A stretch of 64,000 bases of DNA from Thoreauomyces humboldtii (Eukaryota; Chytridiomycota; Chytridiomycetes; Spizellomycetales; Powellomycetaceae): positions 25,638 to 89,637 of the forward strand of contig JADGJA010000007.1 of the NCBI GenBank assembly GCA_027596035.1, in the 5' to 3' direction. The notes under the pieces were generated by a model. It was not told the origin of the DNA and did not search any database. It was given only the letters and a program-made list of their open reading frames with translations. Numbering within the stretch: the stretch's first letter is position 1; each line of letters opens with the position of its first letter. This document shows, in pieces, positions 10,886-21,711 of the stretch. Both the position numbers and the translations under genes were made by a program.

Positions 10886-13677
10886 TCAGTATCTGAAGAA
10901 GCGCTGCAGCTCGAACTCCGTTGCGGTTGGGAGCGGGTGCGCAGCACGGGGGGCTGGGCGAGCTGAGTAGATGATGTGGCCGTATTCGCGCAACCACCCC
11001 AGAGCAGGCTGCAGCAATTGTCGCTCACTGATGGAGCGCAGCTCGTCCCACGCGTCTATCAGCAGCAACACGCGGCGATTGGCCAGGTCGTACCTGAGCG
11101 CATCGTACAGCGCACTTGGAAGCCGCAGCGCATGCAGCAGCAGTTCATGCAAGCTTGCACACGCCGTCGTGGCAAGCAGCGCGGCGAGCTCGCGAAATGT
11201 GAAGAGCACACACATGGTGAAGCTTGCAGGCTCCACTGAGGCGTGGAGCTTGTCGTGGAAGGCGTGATGCAGGGACCTGAGCGAGATGCTCTTTCCAGAG
11301 CCCTCCTGAGCGGTAAGCAGCAGTACACCGGCGCGCCGCGCGTCCTGTAACGCAACAGTCACCCAGTCCACCTCCGCTGGGCTGGAGAAGAAGCTGTCAC
11401 CTGCTGGCAGCTGCTCAAATTGAAGGAGCGAGCTCGCGAGGGCAAACAAAATGTCTTGCTGGTGTGCGTGGCCGACGAATATATGTGCACCTATGTTCGC
11501 GCCGTGATCGAGCTGCTGTGCGCTGGCTTGGGTGATGAGGACGCAATGCGGGCCGTGAGGACGCTGAGCGACACTGAAGAAGCGATCTGGCGTCCACTGC
11601 GCGACCAATCCGTTTGGATCGAGCAGAATCACGGCGAACTGCCCTGCCTCAAGTCGTGTGTGTTCGTCCGCACTGAGATGCGGTTGCAGCAGCGTCGAGA
11701 GACTTATGGCCACATCGACCGCCGCGTGCATGCCCAGCTATGTTGTATCGAGTGATATGAAGTGCTTCAGGTTTGCCTGGGATCTCTCGTCGCGCGCTCG
11801 CCATCGCTGTCGAAGCTGCTGCTCCACGTTTGCGCATGCGGCATTCACGTCGTGGACTGAGAGGATCTTCAGCCCGCTGAAGTTTGCCACATGATCGAGA
11901 ATGCTCGAGTACTGATAGAGGGTCACTGTGCGACGCACGCGCAGCGGGCGGATGGGCACTAGCCTGGCAGTGTCAGCGGTCGTGTAGGTGCCAGCCGCAG
12001 TCACAGCGGCCGGCGGCGAATATGGCACCGCCAGGTGGCACACGGCACGCAGAGTGCGCGGCATCCGCATGAGACGCTGCACGCCGGTCGGCGAGGTTGC
12101 AGGTGCGCCAGGAATGCCCGAATACAGCAATATGTGCGATGCCTTTGAAAGGTGCAGTTGATGATCGGCGTCCAGCCTGCGCTGAGTCAGAAATGCCGTG
12201 ACCTCGATGCAATTGAGTGGCTCGATCGGCGTACACTGAGCTGGAAGCCATGGTAACTGCTGCTGGGAGAGGCAGACAAGCTGTGCGCCTATGGCAGGGG
12301 CCACCGCTTGCACTACACTGGGCGCGGAATCAGCGTCCACCAAGTCCACGCAGACAATTGCCACCGACGTCCACGCGTCACTCGCAGCAAATGCAACCAG
12401 CTCGTCAGGATTATTGAACCACAGGACATGTCCGCCAGGCACCGCTAGCTCCTCAAGCACCATAGCCAGCACTGTGGTCTTCCCTACACCCGCCTCGCCG
12501 TACCAGTTGTGGTGCTCGGAGCCAGCAGCGCCAGCAATGAGCGCAGTCTGCAGGCGCTGCACAAGCGCGTCGCGCGGAATGCGTTCCGGCCCGACGAGGT
12601 GCGAGAGCACATGGTTGATGCACTGTCGCGAGCGGTGGTTGATGCCAGCTTCCTGTGGCAGAAACTTGGTGGTTTCGAGAATGGTCGTGATGTGCTCACG
12701 CAGCAGAACCTCATTCCATATGCGCGCTTTCTTCAGCTCGCGAAACCAGCGCCACGTCTCGGACAGTATGAGCTTCACGGTCTGCTGGCTCAATACATCT
12801 GGTCGCACGAGCGCGAACTGCTGCGGTAGCATGTCCTCGAGGTCGTCTGCGTACGGCTGGTCGAACGCGAGCACAAGGTGATGGGTGAGGAATTCGCGGA
12901 TGCGCGCTTCCAACGCAACATCGCTTAGCGGATGACACTTGGCCACATGGTAGTAGTGCTGGCCTGCGCATTCGGTCGGATTCTTTGACCAGACGGAGGC
13001 CTGTTGTCTTGCTGGTCGTCTGGTCGCAGCGCGAACGATCATGCAGCACCGATTGCTTCTTGATGGCGGCAACCAGCTTCTTCTATGATTCGCTTCCGTC
13101 GGCCAGCGCTGCAGGAGTGAACGCGCGATAGCAGGGAATGAACGGAGGCTGCGCAGCTGCCGCGCCAGCTCGCGTCAACGGCGCGAAGACGTGTTTAGTG
13201 TCAGCAGGATGCAGGTCGGCCAGCAAATCCGGTGCGCAAGTGAAGTTCGTGTAGAAGACGCAGAGTGTGCGGCATGCGGGCGGTAGCTTTGGCTTGGTGA
13301 CTTCCGGCGGCGAGTGCGGCGAGAGCATGAGGAACCAATCGTCGAAGTATTTGTGCAGCTGCATGTTCTCATCGCTGGCGCCGCACAAAGCTCCACCCTT
13401 TAGCCGCGACAACGTTGTGGTGCTTCTGCTGCACGTGGTGTCGCTCTGTCACCACGCCTGCCTCGTCTTTGAAGTCGAACACAACGTCGTCCCACACACC
13501 GGCCTGCGCAACCTCTAAGCGCACATCGAAGTGCGATGCAGGGTGAGCCAGACAAGCCAGCATGTAGTGCTGCGCAAGCAGCACCTGGTAGTGAGGCCCA
13601 CGCAGCGCGCCCTTAAGCGAGTCACGCGTGTCATAGTACGGCACAGCAGCTGCCACGACAAATGGAAGCAGGCGTCC
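10886..13677 (-). pseudogene. N-terminal half of NLR-like NTPase with Cap4-like domain, disrupted
   Basis: Intron-free minus-strand coding blocks 13677-13369, 13412-13083, 13072-11741 and 11737-10886. Block 1 has the pattern of the Cap4/DUF4297 nuclease-like domain: HYQVLLAQHYML, an acidic LEVAQAGVWDDVVFDF and HHVQQKHH (E...DD...QxK). Block 3 holds a P-loop GEAGVGKTT (about 12473-12499) with a hydrophobic Walker-B-like VAIVCVDLVDAD. Block 4 holds a second P-loop EGSGKS (about 11288-11305) and a NACHT-type Walker B LLLIDAWDELRS (about 11040). It ends at the NACHT sensor region (IIYSARP, FELQRFF). Lesions: frame change near 13400, another near 13075, an in-frame TAG at 11738-11740, and no ATG at the 5' end. 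The rest of the protein continues at 8035-5347. Domain naming is from motif pattern only. Confidence 0.65.
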
Positions 13678-14229
13678 CGTACCTCAATTCACAGTGAGTG
13701 CGTTTCTTCTGTCTGCGGGTAGAGTTCGGTGGGCCGACAGCCACTTGCGACCCCGAAACAGATGCGTGAAGAGAATATTGGACGGGAGTATCTGATATAG
13801 TATCGTTGTGTAAAAGACGAGAGGAGAGCGTCCAGGGTCTAGTACAGTGGGAGTCATGATGGGACGATGGTTGGAGGAGTGACGCAGTAGTGGCACGGGG
13901 TGGCACGGGTGGCACAGCGCTCTAACAGAGAAAACACAGACGGGAAGAGCAGCGGGAAAACCCAAATAGCGAAAGGGTTCAAAACCGAGAAGTTGGCGAG
14001 AACAGGAAGAACGCGGAGGGGTCTTTCCCCTGAGCCTCCGGGAAGACGGGCTCCGCCACCCTCCGTCCCACCGGAAAAGCCGCTCCTCCTCTTGTCTCTC
14101 TCTCTCTGCTCCCGCCCCTCCAAGAAAAAACGGAACACTCCTCAGCAAAGGTTCCCGCCTCTACAGTTGTGAAGTATACCGTATAACGGCGCAAGGGAAC
14201 ATCCTCATCGCCAGACATAATTAATCTCC
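13678..14229. other. Spacer upstream of PH-domain gene
   Basis: No gene was recognised. It includes a CT-rich tract near 14090-14110 and the promoter region of the PH-domain gene. Two neighbouring GGCACGGGTGGCA-like units occur near 13890-13915. The 5' boundary of the NLR-like remnant lies at its left edge. Confidence 0.45.
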
Positions 14230-16155
14230 ATGGCGGTCGGCGTCACGAATCTCCCATCCGGGCGACCCCTCCATTTTGGAAACCTAGCCCAGAAGCGAGG
14301 CGTAGGGCAGAAGACTCGACGTTGCGTCATCATCTGCCGTCCCTGCAACACGGCAGACATCGGGTGCGTGTCAGAGCTCCTCAAGAAGCAGCGGCAGAAC
14401 CGTCTTTACCTGAAGAACCCGAACGCACGCAACCAGAACGCAGCATCGGGAGCCAACGAAGTTCAAGAGTGCGACAAGGAGGACATGGAGCTGCTGGGTC
14501 ATCTGGCAAAGGCCGCTGTCACCGGTGAGCGACTTGGAGCGGTTGGATGGACTGGACGCTGCCCAGTGGGCCGAACGACTCCGTAGGAATCCTCTTTTTT
14601 TGCTCATCATACGGATGCCATGATATTTTTTTTTTCTTTCCATCCTTCTCCAGACTGTCCGCTTGTCATCGTAGGAACCACCTCGCCCACCTTCATCCAC
14701 TTCAGCAACGTCGACACCATCTTGGACGAGCGCGAATCGGGCCAAGCCTGCACCTTTACCCTCATCACCCCGGAAAAGGAGCATCGCTTCTCTGCCGACA
14801 TGTCCACGGATTACACAGAGTGGATCTTCGCCATGCGAGAGGCGATCACTTCTGGAAACCGTCGATCGTACATGCAGGACTACCCGTCTCCGCCTCAACC
14901 TTCGCGAGCGAAACGTTCGCAATCGTTCTCGCAGCGCTTCGGTCTTCCGACCAGGAGGCCGTCGGTGCAGACTCTCCCATCCGTTTACGACCTGGAATCG
15001 GAGACTGACGAGCAGATTGTGGATATCACTCCTCCCGTTGGAGACGATGGAGTGCTGGATGAGGTGGCGGTGGCGGCTGAAGGATCCGAGGAGCTCCCCC
15101 AGGAGGAACCTGAGCAGGTGCCCGAGACGGAGGAGGAGGAGGTCTTCCAGGAAGCTGTTGAGACACCTGTCGAAGCAAACGAGGAAGCTCTCGACGCGAC
15201 GGAATCGGAACACCCTGTTCCAGCACCCTACGTCCCTCGTCCCGATGTTCCACCTCGCAAGCGCTCCGTCACGAACGTGCGGTTCTCTGACCGTCCTCCT
15301 TCCCTCATCTCCGAGGAAGGGGACGAGGTCGTCGTCTTGCCCGCGGTTCCCGAAAAGGACGTCGTCGCACAAGCCCCGGAAGTCGCAGCTCCTGCCGATT
15401 CTCGTCCCCTCTCGGTCGCATCGTCCACCGGTCGTCCCCTCTCGTCCACATCCTCCAATCTGAACTGGGAACGTCCCGGTGGTCGTGGTGGTGCGAAGCT
15501 GCCCATCAGGCCCCTCGTGTCGCTGGAAGAGGCACCCGTCATCGCTGGTGGTTTGGTTGGTTCACCCACTACCGAACCAGAGTCCTTCTCGGACGCTCGT
15601 CCGGCTACCCAACGATCCCTGTCCCGCAAGATCTCGACGATCCTCGGAGGCAGCACCGATGACGACCATCAACTTGGAAGTCCCAGGTCCATCTCCAAGA
15701 AACTCTCGAGCTTCTTCGACTCGAGTTCGACGAGCCTTTCCCGCGGACGAGGAAGATCCAACCAACGGACGAAGAGACAGCAGCAACCCGCCAGCCTTCC
15801 GACCTCAACCGTCGTCTCCAGGGACGCCTCCCCGACCTCCCGATCGGGCGCGGACGGGGACGCGAGGAAGGCGACACGATCCCGGAGCCTGGTCAGGATG
15901 TTCGGAAGGTCGTCCTCGGCCGTCGACGTGACGGCCGACGACCGCTCGGACGCCACGGGTGGAGAGAGGAAGGGTCGATCGAGGTCTAGGTCGGGTACCA
16001 GAAGTCGAAGCTCGTCTCTTACCAGGGTCTTCACCCTGGTCCCTTCGTTGCGAACCATCAAGACGAAGAGTCTCGGCAACATGTTCAGACAGCATGCCGG
16101 TGAACCTGAAGTCAGCGATGAAGACGATATCGAGGAGAGGGGAAGGAAGGTGTAA
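14230..16155 (+). CDS. PH-domain protein with long disordered tail
   Basis: Exons 14230-14524 and 14654-16155 join in frame (Asp codon split by the intron) to 598 aa. The N-terminal ~190 residues look like a pleckstrin-homology fold: LHFGNLAQKRGVGQKTRRCV, a central insertion, then FIHFSNVDTILDERE, FTLITPEKEHRFSADM and the C-terminal helix DYTEWIFAMREAI with the conserved Trp. The remainder is low-complexity: acidic from about 250-330, then Ser/Arg-rich with repeated KISTILGG, RSISKKLSSFF and RSLVRMFGR segments that may be membrane- or phosphorylation-related. It probably binds phosphoinositides and acts at a membrane or in signalling, but no catalytic domain is visible. Intron 1 contains a poly-T tract. 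Confidence 0.75.
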
Positions 16156-16408
16156 AAGTTGGCGGTGTTATTAGTGCTCTCTTCTTTTTGTTTTTTTGAT
16201 CTGTTTTGTGTTGACCGACCGTTATCGTGTGTATTTTGTTTTTTTTTTTTTTGTTGTCTTACATTTCTAATAGATAGATTTTTCTCATTGTGACGAGCAA
16301 CATACAACGCTCCCTTCTTTATCCATCTATGATACTATTTTCCCCTCCGCCTCTTCTAAATGTAAAATGAAAAGCCAAACAACTTGGTTCTCAGATCTAG
16401 TTTCCCTT
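16156..16408. other. Convergent 3' spacer with poly-T tracts
   Basis: AT-rich spacer between the PH-domain gene (+) and the USP-like gene (-). It contains T runs at about 16188-16198 and 16238-16252, probably in the 3' UTRs. No gene seen. Confidence 0.5.
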
Positions 16409-17766
16409 TCATCGCTCCTGAAGCCTATAGATGACCAAGACGACGCCTCTGGATTCGACCCTCGCTCCCAGCTGAACCTCCTGCACGTTCTCGTCATCGC
16501 ATTTGTACCACTGCGAGCCTCCTCGAACGCGCGAGTACGCCAAAAAGTGACCCTAAAGGAAAAAGATACAGAAATAGGCAAGTGTTACCTCCACTGTGGC
16601 AAGAAACAGAAACGAGAGGGGGGCGATAGGCAAGGCGGCCTTTCTTCTTCAACGTACCTGAGTGTTCGTGACGAACCCATGAAGCCTGTAGAACGTCTTC
16701 TGTTCCGACTCTCTGTTGGCGAGATAGAACCCGAGGTCGATCTCGAGCGGTAGCTCGACCGTCGTATTGTGAAAGATGCCCTGTCGAAAGTCCGCTGGAC
16801 GCTCGAGGAGGATGGTGAGGAAGTGTGGTAACCTGGAAAGTTTGATCTGCCGATCCGGTGACGGGTTTTGCAAAGCAAACGGTGAAGATGTCGAGGAATT
16901 CCCGGATGGAGGTGGAGTTGGTTGATGTCCCAGACGGTGGGAAGAGGTCTTCGCCTTTAGTTTGCCTCCAAAGAAGAAGGAAGCGACCGCATGTCCGAAG
17001 CGGTCGTTCAGAAGCGAGACGAGGGTGATCGTGTCGGACACGTCGTACTGGGCGAGGGAGATTCGCAGTAACGGATTGGTTTCCTCTGTCGTGTCGAACG
17101 ATTTCGATTCATCGACCGCTTCAGGTCCGGTCGTTCCAGCCGCCACGGCCGCTGCTCTCGCAGCACGCTGCTCCAGGAGGGAAGGATGCGGTGCATCCAC
17201 CAATCCGATCTCGAACCGCCTTCCGAACCGCGTGCTCGTGAGAACATCCATCAGCGCCTTCACCGCCCTGGCCAGATCGTCGACGAGCATGTTCTTTCCG
17301 ACAGGGTCATCGTCGGGAGGGAGGTGACTGGCCTCGAGCCACCACGGCATGGCTACTAGTTCGGGTGGAGCCACTTTGATCTGATCCTCTTGATATCCGT
17401 CACCGTGCAGAACCCGCATCATCTCCACGAACTCGGCCACCCGCGGTAGTTTGGATGCTGCAGGAAGCTCTTCGTTGAGGGCAGGAAGACATGTGAAGAC
17501 CTGGTACCGATCGGACCCCGGTCAGAATGCAAGTTTGTGAAAATGGCCTTGAGGGTCGTGGCCGTACCTGGAGAAGGGCGTTCAGCGCTGATCGAGGCTT
17601 CCCGCCGTTCGGATTTGGAAGACCGGGAAGAACACTGAAGAGGAGCAGGATGATGCGCATGAGTGATTCGTAAGAGAGAGAGAGCGCGCGCAAAGAGAGA
17701 GGCCTTCCCGCCCCCTGCGTGGGGTACCTACTCGTTGGGTGCGTAAGAAATGCAGGGCTCGTTCAT
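16409..17766 (-). CDS. USP-family deubiquitinase-like protein without Cys box
   Basis: Minus-strand exons 17766-17732, 17634-17568, 17500-16658 and 16552-16409 join in frame to 362 aa. The C-terminal half is a ubiquitin-specific protease fold: LPHFLTILLERP, VELPLEIDLGFYL, LHGFVTN, then the His box GHFLAYSRVRGGSQWYKCDDENV and the closing VLVIYRL. The N-terminal Cys box, normally GLxNxGNxCFxNxxLQ, reads GLPNP-NGGKPRSA-LNALLQ: both flanks are kept but the Cys is absent in all three frames. The enzyme may be catalytically dead, or a small exon could be missed. The first exon is uncertain; open sequence continues upstream to about 17935 but no consistent splice join with an ATG was found. Orthology is not assigned. 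Confidence 0.7.
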
Positions 17767-17775
17767 TTCCTCTTC

Positions 17776-18530
17776 CTGCGGTGGGTGGACAATGACTAGT
17801 AACGGTGACGGTCAAAGGATACTCTTGAAGCAGGGACACTCGACTGAAGTGAGACTTACCTTCGGGCAAGAGAGGAAACGACTTTCCACTGCTTGGCAAA
17901 GCCGGTCGTTCGGCGGGGAGAGGTGTGAAGGTCATGGACGGGAGAAGCGCAAGGAGGACGTCGTCAGCGTGAGGGCGACGTCGATGTAGGGTAGAAGCCA
18001 GAGTTGGAAGGACGGATTGCTAGGGCCTGTTTCGATGATCACTTGGACTAATGTAGTGTGAGTTGTAGTGTGAGAATGGGTGAGTGCTGAAATGGGGAGC
18101 GCGTTGATTCCACATGGGGATCAGCGATATCAAGCCATGACGGCGTGTGAAATGTTGTTGTACGCCACAAGCAAAGCGATAGGACTTGCGAGCGAGTGGC
18201 TGTGCTGGTCCCAATTTGCACCCGGTTTCGGCTAAAATGGGAGCGCCTGTGCTCGGCACAAAGCAGAGTCACCCAACCCACAATCTCCCCCCGGTTCCTG
18301 CCGTGTGCGTCAACCGACGACTTTTTGCATTGCACGAAAGGCTCGCCATACCCCAGAGAGGAGCCGAGGGACAACGACCAGTCTTTAACCAAACAGCACT
18401 TTCAGAGCTCTCTCGCTCCCTCGTACGTGCGCGTTCGTTATCTTAGTGCAGAGCACCAGCGAGAAACAGACTACTCCTACTCTCCGCCTCGCGGGAATAC
18501 AGCCTCGGACATTAGGAGCATCCCGGAACC
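17776..18530. other. Divergent spacer, USP-like and carrier genes
   Basis: Bidirectional upstream region. The part near 17860-17990 could contain a further 5' exon of the USP-like gene (a good GTAAGT donor lies at 17864-17859 on the minus strand), but no in-frame join was found. The rest should carry the carrier promoter. No RNA gene seen. Confidence 0.45.
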
Positions 18531-19748
18531 ATGGCCAGCAACTCACTGACCCCGTTCGGCAACGCAACAGCAGGAGCCCTTGGCGCGCTGTCTGCCAACC
18601 TCGCCGTCTTTCCTCTGGACGTGTACGTCTGAAGGAGCGGGCGATGAGAAACCAAACACTGCGAACTGACTCGAGCGTGCTTCCCATACAGCATCAAAAC
18701 TCGTTTGCAGGTCCAAACAAAGGAAATGAAGTCCCACCCAGGGTCACAGCACTATACCTCTGCCGCAGATGCGTTCCTGAAGATCCTCGCCGCCGAGGGA
18801 CCTTCCGGTCTATACTCGGGTCTAGGCGCCGGACTCTTCGGAACCGTCGCCAGCGCATTCTCCTACTTTTACTTCTACTCGTACGTCCGCGGAACCTATC
18901 AGAAACGCGTGCCTGGAGAGATATCGACCGGAATGGAGCTCGTTCTGGGTGCGATATCCGGTGCCATGAGTCAAATCTGCACTCTACCCGTCGGCGTGGT
19001 CACGACAAGGTGAGTCTCGCGCGTACGGAAACGCCATCTGCTTTGGCTTCCTTTCCACTAACCCTCCACTGGCCTGCATCCATTAGACTTCAGACGTCGA
19101 CAAAGGACGAGAAGCTATCATTTGTGGGCACCACCAAGAAGATTCTTCGCGACGAAGGCGTGCAGGGTCTCTGGCGGGGTCTTCAGGCTTCCCTCGTACT
19201 CTGCGTCAACCCTGCCATCACGTATGGCATGTTTGAGCGTCTGAAGACCATTTACCTTCTCCGCATCGGAAACGTCGGAGGCCGACTGACAAAGGGCCAA
19301 ACCTTCATCATCGGCGCTCTGTCGAAAGCTCTTGCCACGATTGTCACATGTACGTCGCATTCCTCACATTTGCTGTGACATGTGCAGGGTCGACTCGAAA
19401 AACGCTTGGGACGCTCACTTACCTCCTCTTTCAGACCCTTACATCATGGCCAAGGTCAAGATGCAGTGGAAGCCCCCAAAGGGTCTCGATCAGAAGGACC
19501 TCGAGGCGGTTACCTACAAGTCGTCCATCGACATTCTGCAAAAGGTCTTAGCTCGGGAAGGACTCGGTGGATGGTACAACGGTCTCCAGCCTCAACTTAT
19601 CAAGGCGGTCATCTGTCAGTCGATCCTCTTTGTTTGCAAGGACCAGTTCGGAGCTTGGACCGTGCTCCTCTTTTCCTTGTTCGCAAAGGCGAAGGCTGCC
19701 AAGCTCGGCACCGCTGCCACGGCAGCCACCACGACGGGGGCAAAGTAG
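18531..19748 (+). CDS. ANT1: Peroxisomal adenine nucleotide carrier (PMP47/SLC25A17 type)
   Basis: Exons 18531-18622, 18692-19009, 19087-19349 and 19435-19748 join in frame to 328 aa, the usual carrier length. Three solute-carrier repeats are present with their PxD/ExxK-type signatures: FPLDVIKTRLQ, LPVGVVTTRLQ and YPYIMAKVKMQ, each followed by helices and the second-half motifs GLYSGL, GLWRGL and GWYNGL. The sequences FSYFYFYSYVRGTY and NPAITYGMFERLK are typical of PMP47/ANT1 peroxisomal carriers, which exchange cytosolic ATP for AMP to support fatty-acid activation inside peroxisomes. Two introns fall inside the signature codons. A mitochondrial nucleotide or flavin carrier is the alternative, less well supported. 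Confidence 0.85.
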
Positions 19749-20644
19749 AGAGTATGAGAAGGAATTAAAGACTAGCCTCTAGAACAATTTCATTCGGGTT
19801 AACTAAGGAAACTACATAAGCACGTTCAAGATAAGTTTTTATCTTACGCCGCTTCTTCAAGCATGGATCTCTCTGCTCGCGGGTTCAGACGAGGGGTTCT
19901 CCATATGTTCAACCTTTCATTGGGAGACATCGACTCCATACTCCGTAACCTGTCGAATTTTGGCCCGGACTGCGCAGTCCATCGGCAGGGACAACACTCT
20001 GGATGCATTCGCTCGTATTCTCCCATAATGACATGGTAGCGATTCCCGCCCTTGCACGGCCATATCTACCGCTTTTCTGATGGTACCGCCCGTTTTCCTC
20101 GCATCTTGTTTTTCTCGATCCCTCTCCCCGTTTGTTTTGTAACGAACGTCGGCATGTCCGAACAACAGCAACAGCACCGATTGTCCAGTTCTTTCGGATC
20201 AACGGTCCGGCCCCCATAACGGGTCGGAACGGAAGATTCATGTATCACAGGCACACGCTCTGTTTCTTTTTTCTTTTTTCATTCCAAGGTCCTAAAGCAA
20301 GGATAATGAATAACAGTCACCAACAACAAGGGTAACGCGTCTACCAGATTTCCTGTTCACTCACAGCCGCACAGCGATCCGTGGCTTGACCCTCGACCCG
20401 AACGTCCCGATGCCAGAAACTCGGTCAGAACTCGAGAGCGCGCGCAGTTTCCCAGAGATTTTATAGCACATGCCGAGCAGACACTCGGAACGGAACTGCA
20501 GTTCCGCATGACCTTCCGGTCCGGGTGGAGACAGCCAATCGGGTGCTCGTTCGGGATGGCGCAATCGTCAAAACGTATGGAAAAGGTCTGCACAGGCCGT
20601 TTTTGTTAGTGTTCAGGCCTTTTTGGAACTTCCGACGATTCCGC

Positions 20645-20650
20645 TATAAA
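20645..20650 (+). promoter_or_regulatory. TATA box without an obvious gene
   Basis: TATAAA in a GC-rich setting, followed by a CT-rich tract (about 20665-20725) as in strong fungal promoters. The next clear gene starts 0.9 kb downstream, so the target is unclear. Confidence 0.4.
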
Positions 20651-20717
20651 AGAGATGCGGTCCTTCGCCTTTCCTCTTCCCCTTTTCTACATCATCCGCA
20701 CCTTCCTCTCTTTCGCT

Positions 20718-20768
20718 TCATCCAATCTAGTCATCCGATCTAGTCATCCGATCTAATCATCCGATCTC
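20718..20768 (+). repeat. Tandem repeat, four ~13-14-nt units
   Basis: Four near-identical units of the form TCATCCGATCTAG follow one another (the first has CCAATC, the last ends CTCAG). They lie just downstream of the orphan TATA box and end at a possible GTGAGT splice donor. Confidence 0.8.
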
Positions 20769-21553
20769 AGCTCTTCATGTGAGTTTATTGCTGACCCAAC
20801 CTCCTTCATCGTTCCGTTGACGACCGACCCTCAACATCCACCTCGACGACCCACCGATCTCAGCAAACGCTTGGTATTCTCCCCATACCCTGACCCTCAT
20901 TCGAATTACATTGACTAACACGATGGGCTTCTGACTAACCCGGTGGCTTCCTGCGGAAGACAACAATTGCGGAAGTATAGTGAACCGTCCCCAGCCGATT
21001 TAACAACGCAGAGAGGCAAGTGCTAACAATGACAAGATGACGAGCTGGAACATAGAGGGACAGGTACAGAAGACGGGTCTTTCCGCTAGTACGTGTGGAA
21101 GCAGATGAGTTGCGGCTGGGTTGCACTGGACCCTCGGGTTCAGCACGCGCGACGAACGCGTTTAAAGCGGACAGACGCTGAATGGGGCTGCATCGGTCAA
21201 TGGGTAGAGGGCACACGGACGGACAACGAGCAGGGGCAGAGTAGATCAGCAATCAACTAGGTTTGCTAGACTGAGCTTTTCACGGATAGGTGCCCGAGCC
21301 AGAAGTTGCAAATGCGAGCCTCCTCTTGCTGAGTCAGCTGTCCTCCGCTACCCCGTCCCTGTTTGCCCAGTCAGCCTTGCCTTGCCTTGAGCGGAGATGA
21401 AAGCAACCTGCTCAATACATTCGTCGCGTTTCCTCTCCGTTCGAAGTGTCTGTCGCTAAGAAGGTTCGATTTCATTCAAGGTGCCAAACACAAACGAAGG
21501 CTTTCCCATCGACAGACATCACAACGGCCGACACCCTCTGATCATCGCATTAG

Positions 21554-21677
21554 ATGTCTGTGGGACCAATGCCAATCGAAAGAGAGCTTCTCTCCAAAGT
21601 TAGCACCGACGAGTCCACCCATCCTGCATCAGTGACAGTTCCCGTTGACCAACCTTACGACGCCGGAAACGAGGAGA

Positions 21678-21711
<34 letters not shown>

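Larger units (their letters stand above)
19749..21553. other. Long spacer, orphan promoter-like block
   Basis: No protein-coding gene was recognised. The main landmark is a promoter-like block at 20641-20785: TATAAA, a pyrimidine-rich stretch, tandem repeats and a GTGAGT donor, but no matching open frame downstream. The segment next to 21553 should include the IML2-like gene promoter. Confidence 0.5.

Noticed and set aside
5347..13677. NLR-like region as a single functional gene with large introns
   Set aside because: The 2.85-kb gap carries genes on the other strand and has no GT-AG borders; extra frameshifts and a TAG also argue against function.
10886..13677. NLR-like sequence as a transposon with its own transposase
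   Set aside because: No integrase, reverse transcriptase or transposase motif and no terminal repeats were found.
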